Shown here one piece after another: positions 8,212 through 17,168 of a stretch of DNA of 64,000 nucleotides. Each line of letters opens with the position of its first letter. The first letter of the stretch is position 1. The stretch comes from Phycisphaerales bacterium (GTDB taxonomy: Bacteria > Planctomycetota > Phycisphaerae > Phycisphaerales > UBA1924): positions 474,178-538,177 of the forward strand of contig JAJDDC010000040.1 in assembly GCA_029260515.1 (NCBI GenBank). The letters are read 5' to 3'. The position numbers and the translations under genes were made by a program. The notes under the pieces were generated by a model. The model was not told the DNA's origin, did not search any database, and was given only the letters and a program-made list of their open reading frames with translations.

Positions 8212-9851
8212 TCGCCCCGCGTGAGCGCGCTCTTGAAGCGGTTCTCGGCGCCCAGCTCGTCGGTCCGCCCCGGGTCGAGACGCTCGGGCATGATGACCGA
8301 GAACATCGAGCCCCGCCCGGGCTCGGAGACGAGCTGGATCTCGCCCTGGAGGACGCCGACGAGCTCGCGGACGATCGCCAGGCCCAGCCCCGCGCCGGTG
8401 TGCCCGCGTGTGTGCCCCGAGTCGAGCTGCTGGAACTTCTCGAAGACGCGGGGCTGGTCCTCGGGGGCGATGCCCGGGCCGTTGTCGATGACGCTGACGC
8501 GGATGCGCTCGGGCGCGTCGTCGGCGGCGTCGGCCTCGCGCAGACGCTCGACGCGGACGACCACCTCGCCCCGCCTGGGCGGGTTCTCCAGGTCCGATGA
8601 GAACTTGACCGCGTTCGAGAGCAGGTTGAACACGACCTGCTGGAACTTGCGGGCGTCGGTCTCGATCAGCGGCACCTCGCCCGAGGACTCGAGGCGGACG
8701 TCCACGCCCTTCTGCGTCGCCTGCGGGTGGATCATGCCCACGAGGCCCTGGCACGCGTCCACGGCGTTGACCGGCTGGATGTCCAGATCGATCTTGCCCG
8801 CCTCGAGCTTGGCCATCTCCAGCAGGCTCTCGATGAGTTCGAGCAGGTTGCGCCCCGCGATCACGATGTTCTCCAGGTAGCGCTGGCGTTTGTCGAGCGA
8901 GCGGGCGCCCGTGGGGTTCTCTTCGGCCTCGCCCGCCTCATCGCGCTCGCGCTTCTCGGCCCGGGCGATCTCGAGAAGCAGCTCGGCGAACCCGATGATC
9001 GAGTTGAGGGGCGTGCGCAGCTCGTGGCTGACGTTCGCCAGGAACTCGCCCTTGAGCTTGGCGGCCTCGTACAACGCGATGTTGGCCTCGGCGACCTCGC
9101 TGAGCTTGATGTCCAGAGCGGTGTTGATCGCGCCGAGCTGGTCCTGCTTGGCGGCCTGGGCCGCGAGCATGAGGTTGAATGTCTCGGCGAGCTGCTCGAA
9201 CTCGTCGCCCGTGTCCAGTTCGGCGCGGATCTCCAGGTCGCCGTCGCGGACGCGGTCGGCGGTGCGCCGCAGCGACTCGACAGGGCGGAGGATGAGCCGG
9301 TTGGTGATGACCGCGAAGACAACCAGCGCAACCGCGAGCACCACCGAGCCGGCGGCCAACACGTAGAGGGTGTTGACCGCCAGCAGCGCGCCCGCGTCCG
9401 CGGACTTGCGCTCCGCCAGCACTATCGCGTCCACCCCGCCCTGCTGGTCGCGGACCGGGACCGCGTAGCGGTACAGGCGGCTGAGCCCGTCCCAGTCCGA
9501 GTCGAACAGCTCGGCGGCTGGCGAGGCGTCGTCGGCGAAACGGAGCAGCGACCGGGCGATGAAGCGGTCCGAGCGGGCCTCCTGGCGTGCGCGGTCGATC
9601 GGGAGTTCCTCGACGACCGTCGCGCCGAGCACCGAGGGGCGGCGCTGGCCCGGGGTGACGTCCAGCGACCGCCAGGCGCGGACGACCTCGCGGCTGGCCT
9701 CTTTCTGGCCCGAGTCCACGAGGGTGTTCATGCGGATCCAGGGCAGGGAGAGGGCGATGACGATGATGAGGGTGGCCGCGGCGCCGAACAGCAGCAGGCA
9801 CTTGTTCGCCAGCGAGAGCCCGTGGAACCACTCTCGCAGAGCCGCGGCCAT
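8208..9851 (-). CDS. Membrane sensor histidine kinase (HAMP-HisKA-HATPase)
   Basis: Two-component sensor of 547 residues. Domains in order: TM1 (about 17-38), a periplasmic sensor of about 120 residues without a recognisable fold, TM2 (about 163-184), HAMP (NRLILRPVESLRRTADRVRDGDLE...), a helical linker, and the dimerisation/phosphoacceptor domain with His276 in VSHELRTPLNSIIGF. The ATPase domain follows, with N box FNLLSNAVKF, G1 DNGPGI, F box FEKFQQ and G2 GAGLGLAIV. No adjacent response regulator is present, so it is an orphan kinase. TAGACT lies 6 nt before ATG 9851, suggesting leaderless expression. Confidence 0.95.
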   Translation of the reverse strand: MAAALREWFHGLSLANKCLLLFGAAATLIIVIALSLPWIRMNTLVDSGQKEASREVVRAWRSLDVTPGQRRPSVLGATVVEELPIDRARQEARSDRFIARSLLRFADDASPAAELFDSDWDGLSRLYRYAVPVRDQQGGVDAIVLAERKSADAGALLAVNTLYVLAAGSVVLAVALVVFAVITNRLILRPVESLRRTADRVRDGDLEIRAELDTGDEFEQLAETFNLMLAAQAAKQDQLGAINTALDIKLSEVAEANIALYEAAKLKGEFLANVSHELRTPLNSIIGFAELLLEIARAEKRERDEAGEAEENPTGARSLDKRQRYLENIVIAGRNLLELIESLLEMAKLEAGKIDLDIQPVNAVDACQGLVGMIHPQATQKGVDVRLESSGEVPLIETDARKFQQVVFNLLSNAVKFSSDLENPPRRGEVVVRVERLREADAADDAPERIRVSVIDNGPGIAPEDQPRVFEKFQQLDSGHTRGHTGAGLGLAIVRELVGVLQGEIQLVSEPGRGSMFSVIMPERLDPGRTDELGAENRFKSALTRGD

Positions 9852-9863
9852 GGGCGGAGTCTA
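9852..9863 (-). promoter_or_regulatory. Leaderless-type promoter of the histidine kinase
   Basis: TAGACT (9863-9858) followed by 6 nt (CCGCCC) and ATG; no Shine-Dalgarno. It is back to back with the similar element of miaB. Confidence 0.5.
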
Positions 9864-9899
9864 TTCCGTGGGGCGTGGCCCTGCGGATCGGGCGCCGCG

Positions 9900-9913
9900 T
9901 AGCATCGTCCCTG
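9900..9913 (+). promoter_or_regulatory. Leaderless-type promoter of miaB
   Basis: TAGCAT (9900-9905) followed by 8 nt and ATG 9914; no Shine-Dalgarno in the spacer. This also argues for ATG 9914 over the upstream in-frame ATG at 9875. Confidence 0.5.
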
Positions 9914-11557
9914 ATGGCCAGCGCGCGTGTCTATCTCGAGACCTACGGCTGCCAGATGAACGAGCTGGATTCCGAGCTCGTCGCGGGGCGGTTGCGCGAA
10001 CTGGGCTACTCGTTCACGAGCGAGTCCGGGGAGGCCGACGTCGTACTCTACAACACCTGTTCGGTACGGGAGCGGGCCGAGCAGAAGGTCTGGAGCAGGC
10101 TGGGCGAGATCAATAAACGCAAGGCGACCGAGCCCGGGCTGGTCGTGGGCGTGCTGGGGTGCATGGCCGAGCGGGACGGCGAGGCGATGCTCGGCAGGGC
10201 GCCGGTCGTGGACGTGCTGTGCGGGCCGGGCGAGCTGGACAAGCTGCCCGAGTTGATCGACAACGCGCTGCGGACACGGGCGTCGCTGACCGCGGGCGAG
10301 CGGGGCGCCAGGCGGTCGGCCGGGCAGGTGGCGCTGCAGGGCGATGCGTCGCGGCGCAGCTCGACCCTTGCCGCCGCGGGCGACAGCCTGGAGATGCTCG
10401 ACCTGTCTCGCGCCATCTCGCCGATCGATGCGGGCCAGCGCTCGGCGTACGTGCGGATCACGCGGGGGTGCAACAAGTTCTGCACGTACTGCGTCGTGCC
10501 GCGGACGCGTGGGGCAGAGATCCACCGCCCGCCCGAGCACATCATCGACGAGTGCAAGCACCTGGCAGACGCGGGCGTGATCGAGGTAACGCTCCTCGGG
10601 CAGACGGTCAATCACTACCGCTTCGAGCACGGCGCCGCGGTCAGCATCGACGGTGTCACCCAGCCGCAGAAGGGTCGGACGTACAAGGGGTCGCACCACC
10701 GCGACGCGCTGACGGGTGAGCGCGTCACGACATTCGCGGATCTGCTGCGCCGGATCCACGAGGAAGTCCCGGCGATCCAGCGCCTCCGGTTCGTGACCAG
10801 CTACCCGCGTGATTTCGGCGACGACGTGCTCGAGGTCATCCGCGACTCACCCCGGATCTGCCGGTACCTGCACGTGCCCGCGCAGTCGGGCTCCAACCGC
10901 GTGCTCAAGAAGATGAACCGGGGGTACACGGTCGAGGAATACTACGAGTTTCTCGACCGGGCGAGGGCGATCCTCGACCAGCCCGAGATCGGGCGACCGC
11001 TCATGATCTCGGGCGACGTCATTGTCGGGTTTCCGACCGAGACCGAGGATGATTTCGAGGCGACCAAGGACATGCTGCGCCGGTCGCGATCGAAGAACCA
11101 GTTCATCTTCAAGTACTCGCCCCGCCCCGGCACCCTGGCGTACGAGAAGATCCCCGACGACGTGCCCGAGGCGGTCAAACGCCGGCGGAACAACGAGCTG
11201 CTGGCGCTGCAGACGGAGATCTCCGACGCGATCGCACGCGAGCAGGTGGGGCGCGAGTACGACGTGCTCGTCGAAGGGCTGAGCCGGGCCGAGAAGAAGA
11301 AACGCGGCGTGGACGTCAAACCGGGCACGGGCATGATCGGGCTCACTGTCGGCGGCGCGAGCCCGGGTGTCGCGGTCATCGACGATGTGGACGCGGCGAC
11401 GAGTGTCCAGCTCTCGGCCAGGACGGACGGCGACCTGATCGTGCACTTTGATGCGCCGACGGGCGGGGCGAGGCCGGCCGACGATCTGGTCGGGCGGATC
11501 GTCCGCGTCCGCGTCGACGAGACCAACCGCATGTCCCTCCGCGGCTCGCTGGTCTGA
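9914..11557 (+). CDS. miaB: tRNA-2-methylthio-N6-dimethylallyladenosine synthase
   Basis: Radical SAM methylthiotransferase that modifies i6A37 of tRNAs to ms2i6A. The protein has 547 residues. The N-terminal MTTase domain starts VYLETYGCQMNELDSE, and its cluster cysteines lie in YGCQMN, NTCSVRE and GCMAE. The radical SAM motif CNKFCTYC places Cys186, Cys190 and Cys193 on the SAM cluster. A C-terminal TRAM domain follows. E. coli MiaB has about 474 residues: there is an extra Arg/Ser-rich linker before the SAM domain (about residues 120-155) and an insertion after LGQTVNHYRF (FEHGAAVSIDG...TGERVT). Both lie at family-variable surface sites. The start is ATG 9914. Confidence 0.95.
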   Translation: MASARVYLETYGCQMNELDSELVAGRLRELGYSFTSESGEADVVLYNTCSVRERAEQKVWSRLGEINKRKATEPGLVVGVLGCMAERDGEAMLGRAPVVDVLCGPGELDKLPELIDNALRTRASLTAGERGARRSAGQVALQGDASRRSSTLAAAGDSLEMLDLSRAISPIDAGQRSAYVRITRGCNKFCTYCVVPRTRGAEIHRPPEHIIDECKHLADAGVIEVTLLGQTVNHYRFEHGAAVSIDGVTQPQKGRTYKGSHHRDALTGERVTTFADLLRRIHEEVPAIQRLRFVTSYPRDFGDDVLEVIRDSPRICRYLHVPAQSGSNRVLKKMNRGYTVEEYYEFLDRARAILDQPEIGRPLMISGDVIVGFPTETEDDFEATKDMLRRSRSKNQFIFKYSPRPGTLAYEKIPDDVPEAVKRRRNNELLALQTEISDAIAREQVGREYDVLVEGLSRAEKKKRGVDVKPGTGMIGLTVGGASPGVAVIDDVDAATSVQLSARTDGDLIVHFDAPTGGARPADDLVGRIVRVRVDETNRMSLRGSLV

Positions 11558-11576
11558 CGCGAGGGCGCGGGCGGGC

Positions 11577-14500
11577 TCAGCGATCTGGTTCGGATCCGTC
11601 GTTACCTGGGGATTCATAGCGGGAACGTGCGCGGCGTTTGGCGGCCAGCAGGTCGGCCGCGCCGGGCTCGGGCTTGTCCTTGCCCTTGTCCGCCTTGGGC
11701 CCGGTGGGAGACCCCGCGGGCTTGGGCGCGTCGGGTTCGGCGGCGCGGCTCTGCTCGCGGACCTCGCGGAGGCGTGCTTTGTGCGCGTCCATCCGCTTGC
11801 GCCGCGCCTCTGCGGCGACGCGTGCCGCGTCCTGCTCGTTCAGCGCACCGCCCCGAGGGCGCGACGGCGTTGGCGCCCGGTCGGCACGCTTCGCCCGGAG
11901 GCCCTGTGTCGTGTTCCGCGCGCGCCCGGTGCGGTCCTCCACAGCCTCGCGGGCGCGACGCACCACGCCCGGGCCGAACTCGCGCCCGATCAGGCGGTCC
12001 CACGCGACGCGGCGTGTCCCGACATCGAGCAGGAACACGAACATCGTCCATGCGACAAGCATCGGCCAGATCGGGATCAGCGCCCGCTGCACCGGCACGC
12101 TTGCCCGGTCGAACAGCAAGGCCGCCTCGGGGTCGTCGAACGCAAGCACGCGCCCGCGACCGGCCGACGCGATCGCTGCCAGGGCGCCCAGATCGGACTC
12201 GAGGCGGCGGTACTCGATCCCGCCCGAGACCGACGCGCCCCCGAGGACCGGCGGCAGGCGGCGCCCGTCGAGGGTCGGCTTGATGATCGTCACGTAGCTG
12301 CCCGACTCGCTCGCGGCGACCGACCCCTCGTACACGCCCGGGCCCGTCTGCGTGAGGATGACGTCCTCGGCGCGCCCCGACGGAGAGTAGATCGTCGCCG
12401 GCGCCTCGAGCATGTCGATCGGTCGCCCGCTCTGGTCGTACGCGCTCATGCGCACGCTCAGGCGCCCGGAGTCGGCGACAACGCTCAGCTCCGCGTCCGT
12501 CTGCATCGGGGGGCGCCCGATCAGGCGGGCGGTCTGCGTCCAGAAGCGCCGGTACCCGTCCCACTCGAGCCAGCGCTGGGCCCAGCGGTCGGCGTCGGAG
12601 GTGAATGCCGCGACCTGGCCCAGCCCGACCGACCAGTGCGCCAGCACCGGCTCGCCCTCGGGCGTCGCCATCGCGTACGTGATGGTCGGCTCGTCGCGGG
12701 CCTGGGTGAGGACCAGCCCGTCGAGGCGGGGTGGGGCTCCCAGCCCCTCGACGAGGGGCGATCCGGTTTTGAGCATCACAACGTCGAAGGGCTGCTCGCG
12801 GACAAGCGGCGATCGGACGACGCGGACGGCCTTGAGGAACACGCGCGGGAGCACGGACGGGTTGACGACGTTGTAGAAGGCGCCGTGACCCCGGTCGGCG
12901 ATCGCCCGCATCGTGTCCAGGTCCGCGTCGTCGCCGACGGTTATCGTCGAGACGCGGATGCCGGCGTCGAACATCTCGGCGGCGAGGTCGGGCAGGAGCT
13001 GCTCGTTGCGTGAGCGTCCGTCCGAGAGGACGATGACGTGTCGGAGCTTGGCGTCGGAGCCCTCGAGCTGCTCGTAGGCGAGCTGGAGGGCGGGCTCGAG
13101 GTTGGTGCCCCCGCCCGAGGAGATCGATTCGGCCGCGGCCGCGGCCCGGTCGGGGTTGGTGTTGGGCGCGAGGGACAGCACGAGGCTCGCGCGGTTGTTG
13201 AACGAGACAATTCCCACGAGGTCGCGCTCGTCGAGCGAGCGGATCGCGAGTGCCGCGGCCTCGTTGGCGATCTGCTGCTGCGAGCGCGAAGAGCCGAGCA
13301 CGGAGCCGGCCATCGAGCCCGAGTTGTCGAGCACGAAGACGATGGCGGCCTCGGGCACGACGAGCTGCTCGGGCAGGTCGAGCTTCACGGGCAGGATCGG
13401 CTCGAGGGGCGAGCCCTTCCAGCCGCCGGCGCCGAACGAGTCGGGCCCCCCCACCATCACCAGCCCGCCGCCCAGGTCGCGGACATACGCGGCCAGTGTC
13501 TCCTGCGCCCGCAGGTCCACGGCGTCGGCCGGGACGTTCTGGAGGATGACCAGGTCGTGCGCCTGCAAGGCGAGCAGGTCGGGCGTGAGCGAGCCGGGCG
13601 AGACGACGCGGACGTCGAGGCCCGCCTCGCGGAGGGTCCGAGTCAGGCGCGAGCCCTGCTGTGAACTCTCGACGCCCATGCCCGCGACGACGAGCACCGA
13701 GCCTCGCCCGGGCGTGATCGTGAACGCGCGGGCGCGGTTATTCTCGAGGACGGTGTCGCCCGCCATGGCGCCCTGCGCGTCGGCGTCTGGCTCGAAGACC
13801 GCCTCGAAGCGGTGGATCGCGCCCGCGGGAAGATCGACCGCGACGAGCTCGACGCGGACGCCCGGTTCAAGGCGGAGGCGCCGCCCGGTGCTCGCCGGGT
13901 CCGGGTCGATATCCACCGTCTCGCCCTCGCGTGTGATCGAGAGAACGCCCGAGGCGGGCGCCGAGGCGCGGAGGAGCACGCGGAGCGTGAGCGTGGATTC
14001 GCTGGCCGCCCTGGGCGGGGCGTCGAGCGACTCGACGATGACCTCGGCGCCGACGTGGTACTCGAGGGGCACGACGTCGATGGCGATGCCCCCCGCGTCG
14101 GTCGCGGCCGAGCGTGCGGAGTTCGCGAGTTCCGCGGCCGCGGCCGTCGCGTCGCCCTCGGTCTGCACGCCGTCGGAGAAGAGGACGATGCGCCCCGAGG
14201 CGTCGGGGGGGATCATGGCCGCGGCGCGTCGCAGCGCCTGCTCGATGTTCGTCCCCGCGGTCCCCGGTTGTGCGAGCGGGCGGCCCAGCACGCCCGCGGC
14301 GCTGGGCGATGCGATCGCGAGCGCGCCCGCGTCGAACGTGAGCAGGCCCAGCAGGTCGTCGGCGGCGCGTTGGTCGGTCGCCCGCGCGAGGTACGCCCGG
14401 ACTGCGTCGGCGGGCGCGATCCGCGTGCCGGGCTCATCGCCCGCGAAGCTCGCGAACCGCTCGATAGATCCCGACAGATCGACGACGCCCACGACCGCCA

Positions 14501-14705
14501 GGCGCCTGCTCTCGCGGACGGCGCTGGCGCCGGCGAGCAACGCGGCGATGAGCGTGAACAAGACGACACGGGCGGCGATCGCGCTGACGCGGCGCCACCG
14601 GCTCATCGCGACGAACCAGCGCGCGCCAAGGACCGCCAGGGGCGCCGACACGAGTGCGACCGCGAGCCAGGCCGGATCGCTGAACTCGAAGGGCAGCCAG
14701 CTCAC
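11577..14705 (-). CDS. Large membrane protein with two VWA domains and a glutamine amidotransferase-like core
   Basis: A 1042-residue membrane protein of the planctomycete BatA-like group. It has two N-terminal TM helices (about 10-30 and 42-65). A first VWA-like segment begins VVGVVDLSGSIERF, with a partial MIDAS. A beta-rich region and a GATase1-like region follow (DLVILQNVPADAVDL...GGLVMVGGPDSFGAGGW). A complete VWA domain has its MIDAS at Asp460 (LDNSGSMAGS) and the later GGGTNLEP threonine. Near the C-terminus is one more TM helix (LIPIWPMLVAWTMFVFLLDVG) before a charged cytoplasmic tail. The start is GTG 14705, overlapping the upstream gene's TGA (GTGA), so the two proteins are likely coupled. 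Role unknown; VWA membrane proteins of this type often work with MoxR ATPases, but none is nearby. Confidence 0.82.
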   Translation of the reverse strand: MSWLPFEFSDPAWLAVALVSAPLAVLGARWFVAMSRWRRVSAIAARVVLFTLIAALLAGASAVRESRRLAVVGVVDLSGSIERFASFAGDEPGTRIAPADAVRAYLARATDQRAADDLLGLLTFDAGALAIASPSAAGVLGRPLAQPGTAGTNIEQALRRAAAMIPPDASGRIVLFSDGVQTEGDATAAAAELANSARSAATDAGGIAIDVVPLEYHVGAEVIVESLDAPPRAASESTLTLRVLLRASAPASGVLSITREGETVDIDPDPASTGRRLRLEPGVRVELVAVDLPAGAIHRFEAVFEPDADAQGAMAGDTVLENNRARAFTITPGRGSVLVVAGMGVESSQQGSRLTRTLREAGLDVRVVSPGSLTPDLLALQAHDLVILQNVPADAVDLRAQETLAAYVRDLGGGLVMVGGPDSFGAGGWKGSPLEPILPVKLDLPEQLVVPEAAIVFVLDNSGSMAGSVLGSSRSQQQIANEAAALAIRSLDERDLVGIVSFNNRASLVLSLAPNTNPDRAAAAAESISSGGGTNLEPALQLAYEQLEGSDAKLRHVIVLSDGRSRNEQLLPDLAAEMFDAGIRVSTITVGDDADLDTMRAIADRGHGAFYNVVNPSVLPRVFLKAVRVVRSPLVREQPFDVVMLKTGSPLVEGLGAPPRLDGLVLTQARDEPTITYAMATPEGEPVLAHWSVGLGQVAAFTSDADRWAQRWLEWDGYRRFWTQTARLIGRPPMQTDAELSVVADSGRLSVRMSAYDQSGRPIDMLEAPATIYSPSGRAEDVILTQTGPGVYEGSVAASESGSYVTIIKPTLDGRRLPPVLGGASVSGGIEYRRLESDLGALAAIASAGRGRVLAFDDPEAALLFDRASVPVQRALIPIWPMLVAWTMFVFLLDVGTRRVAWDRLIGREFGPGVVRRAREAVEDRTGRARNTTQGLRAKRADRAPTPSRPRGGALNEQDAARVAAEARRKRMDAHKARLREVREQSRAAEPDAPKPAGSPTGPKADKGKDKPEPGAADLLAAKRRARSRYESPGNDGSEPDR

Positions 14706-17113
14706 CCATCCCCCCCGTCGGCGTCCGTGCCCAGAGGCGCGGGCGCCCCGGGCAGCTCGTCGGCCCGGCGGAGGTACCGCTCGTTGAGGCGGCGGATCAG
14801 GTCGCGACGGCGGCGGGGCACCGTCTGCTGCTCGATGGCGCGCTCGGCGCTGCTGGCCGCGTCGCGGAGGCGCTGCGACGCGGCGCGGCGGGCGGCGGGG
14901 TCACGCTGCATCCGCTCGTCCGAGTACCAGTCCGCGACCACCTGCTCTCGCACGTCCTCGGGCGCCTCGCCCTCGGGAGGGCGGGCGTCGAACGTTTCAT
15001 TGTCGGCGGGTGTGCCCGATGCACCGGGCGGGATGCGCCGGCCGGGATCGTCGGCGCCCGCGCCGCCCTCGGGGCGGTCGGCCGGCTCGGGCGCGTCGCC
15101 CAGGAGCTCGCGGGCGCGATCGCGGAGTCGCTGTGCGTTCTCGCGCTGGCGGGGCGGGGCGGCGTGGCGCTCGGACAGGCGGCGGAACTGCTCGTCGAGG
15201 GTGGGACGCCCGCCGCCCGGCGCGGGGTCTTCGCCCGGTGTCCGGCTCGGCCCCGGGCGGGCGTCGCCCGGCTCGGGCGAGTCTTGCCGCTCGCCCTGCC
15301 CCGGCGCGGGCTCGCGGCCCGGCGCGGATTGATCCGGTGGTTGCGTGCCGTCTTCGCCCGCGGGTGTCTCTTGTTCGCCCGGCTCGCCGCCGGCTGGATC
15401 GTCGGTCGGCGCGGGCTGCTCGGGATCGGCCTGGCCCGGATCACCCGGCTGCTGTGCGTCGGGTTGCGAGGTGTCGGGTTGCTGCGTGTCTGGTGTTTGG
15501 CCTTCGGGCGCCGTGTCGCCTGGGGGTGGCTCGTCAGTCGGCGCCGGTGTCTGGTTGTCGGCGGGGTCGTCTTGTTCGCCGCCGGGCTCGGGCGACGGGT
15601 TTGGTTCTTGTCTCTCTCCCGGCTGGGGGCGTTGCTCGCCTGCGTCTCTGGGCGTCTGCGAGTCGGGCGCCCGCGGATCGTCTTGCGCCGGCTGCTGGTC
15701 TGGTTGCTGACCGGGCTGTTGTTCTTGTTGCTGGGCCGGCTGCTGCTCGGGGGTTTGCTGTGACTGCTCGCCCTGGCGCGTCCGCTCCGCCGCCTCGCGC
15801 AACGCCTGTGCGATGTCCCGCGCATCGCGCTGTGCCTGATCACGCGCAGACTCGCGGCGCTGTGCCTGCTCGCGGATCGGATCCGCGGGAGGGATCTGCT
15901 CATCGGGCGATGTCTCGGACTCCGGCTGCGTCTCTGGCTGATCGGTCTGCGGGTTCGCCGGCGGCTGATCGGGTGCGTGCTCGCCGCTCTCGGGGCGTGT
16001 CGCCGGGTCCGGAGGCTCGTACATCGGATCCTGGCCGGGCGGCGGCGTCACGCCGTCTTCTTCGGGCGCCGGGTCGCTCGGCGGCTCACCCGTGGGCGTC
16101 TCAGTCGACGCGTCCTCGGGTGTCGCACGATCTTCGAGTTGGCGCGCGAGCGTCTCGAGATCGCGTGCCAGACGCTCGCGCTGCTCGGGCGTCGCCAGGT
16201 CCGAGGCGCTCATCAGATCGCGGGCCGCCTCGCGTGCTTGTTCCAGGTCCGCCGACCGGACCGCGTCGGCGAGGCGCTGCACATCCGGGTCGGCCGAGCC
16301 CGTGTCCAAATCCTGTGCGAGGCGTTCGAACTCGTCGCGCTCCAGCTCCTGCTGCTCGGCACGCCGCTCCATCTCGTCGGCGAGTCGCTCCAGCGCATCC
16401 GCGGATTCCGTCAACGCCTCCTCGGGGTCCCCCCGCCCCTCGCTCAGCTCCGCCTCGAGCGATTCGATCGCGTCCAGTTCGTCCGAGCCCGCGTCGTCGA
16501 GCGCCGTCTCCTCCACGGCTATCTCGCGGACGAGTTGCGCCGCCTGCGCGAGCGAATCGGCGGCCTGCTCACGCTGGGCGAGCGTTACGCGTTCTATCCC
16601 CGCCCCGCCCACGCCAGCCTCGCGCCTGGGCAGGGCGACCGCGAGGGTCACCGCCAGCGCGAGCGTCGCGGCGCACGCCCCCCACGTCCACTCCCACCGC
16701 AACGGGATCGCCCGCGTCGCCCGCGCCCCGGGCGCGACGCGTTCGGATTCGGCGACGCTCAACGCGACGAACGTCTCGTCCTCACCCCCGGGCGTGGACG
16801 CCAGTTCGATCGCGCTTCGGAGGCGGTCGCGGAGGTCGAGCGCGTCGTCCACCACGCCCGCGGCGGACTCGGGGCTGACGCGGCGAGCCAGGCCGACCGC
16901 GACACCGAGCAGCGCCGCCGCACCCATGGGAACTGCGAGCAGCATCCACCGGGACGCCCCGATCCACGCCGCCCGCTCGAGCAGGGCGAGCACAAGGGCG
17001 ATGCCGGCGGCGATGGCGAGGAGTCGTCCGAGAACGACAACGCTGCGGCGGAGGCGGATGCGTCCCGCCGCCGCCCGGGCCACCCGGATCGCGCCACGCG
17101 GCGTGTCTGTCAT
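14702..17113 (-). CDS. Membrane protein with long Pro/Gln/Asp-rich linker, DUF4175-like
   Basis: An 803-residue protein. TM helices are seen at about 28-47, 53-75 and 148-164. An acidic coiled-coil region (about 175-350, rich in ALERLADEMERRAEQQELE-type repeats) follows. Then come about 240 residues of low-complexity Pro/Gln/Asp/Glu/Gly sequence (QQTPEQQPAQQQEQQPGQQ and similar), and a helical C-terminus with AIEQQTVPRRRRDLIRRLNERY. The layout recalls planctomycete DUF4175-type proteins, but I cannot confirm membership. The start is ATG 17113, since the open frame further upstream is shadow. TACAGT lies 6 nt before the ATG. The gene is coupled by GTGA to the VWA protein, suggesting one membrane complex. 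It is divergent from trpD. Confidence 0.75.
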   Translation of the reverse strand: MTDTPRGAIRVARAAAGRIRLRRSVVVLGRLLAIAAGIALVLALLERAAWIGASRWMLLAVPMGAAALLGVAVGLARRVSPESAAGVVDDALDLRDRLRSAIELASTPGGEDETFVALSVAESERVAPGARATRAIPLRWEWTWGACAATLALAVTLAVALPRREAGVGGAGIERVTLAQREQAADSLAQAAQLVREIAVEETALDDAGSDELDAIESLEAELSEGRGDPEEALTESADALERLADEMERRAEQQELERDEFERLAQDLDTGSADPDVQRLADAVRSADLEQAREAARDLMSASDLATPEQRERLARDLETLARQLEDRATPEDASTETPTGEPPSDPAPEEDGVTPPPGQDPMYEPPDPATRPESGEHAPDQPPANPQTDQPETQPESETSPDEQIPPADPIREQAQRRESARDQAQRDARDIAQALREAAERTRQGEQSQQTPEQQPAQQQEQQPGQQPDQQPAQDDPRAPDSQTPRDAGEQRPQPGERQEPNPSPEPGGEQDDPADNQTPAPTDEPPPGDTAPEGQTPDTQQPDTSQPDAQQPGDPGQADPEQPAPTDDPAGGEPGEQETPAGEDGTQPPDQSAPGREPAPGQGERQDSPEPGDARPGPSRTPGEDPAPGGGRPTLDEQFRRLSERHAAPPRQRENAQRLRDRARELLGDAPEPADRPEGGAGADDPGRRIPPGASGTPADNETFDARPPEGEAPEDVREQVVADWYSDERMQRDPAARRAASQRLRDAASSAERAIEQQTVPRRRRDLIRRLNERYLRRADELPGAPAPLGTDADGGDG

Positions 17114-17125
17114 CACACAACTGTA
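17114..17125 (-). promoter_or_regulatory. Leaderless-type promoter of the 14702-17113 gene
   Basis: TACAGT (17125-17120) followed by 6 nt and ATG. The divergent trpD has the same arrangement on the other strand within 45 bp. Confidence 0.5.
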
Positions 17126-17155
17126 CGATCGGCGGGCGGGCGGGGTCTTGTCGCG

Positions 17156-17168
17156 TACCCTCTTGGCC
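17156..17168 (+). promoter_or_regulatory. Leaderless-type promoter of trpD
   Basis: TACCCT (17156-17161) followed by 7 nt and GTG 17169; no Shine-Dalgarno is present, which helps choose this GTG. Confidence 0.45.

Noticed and set aside
16092..17168. Upstream extension of the trpD frame
   Set aside because: It is antisense to the 14702-17113 gene; the real protein begins near GTG 17169.
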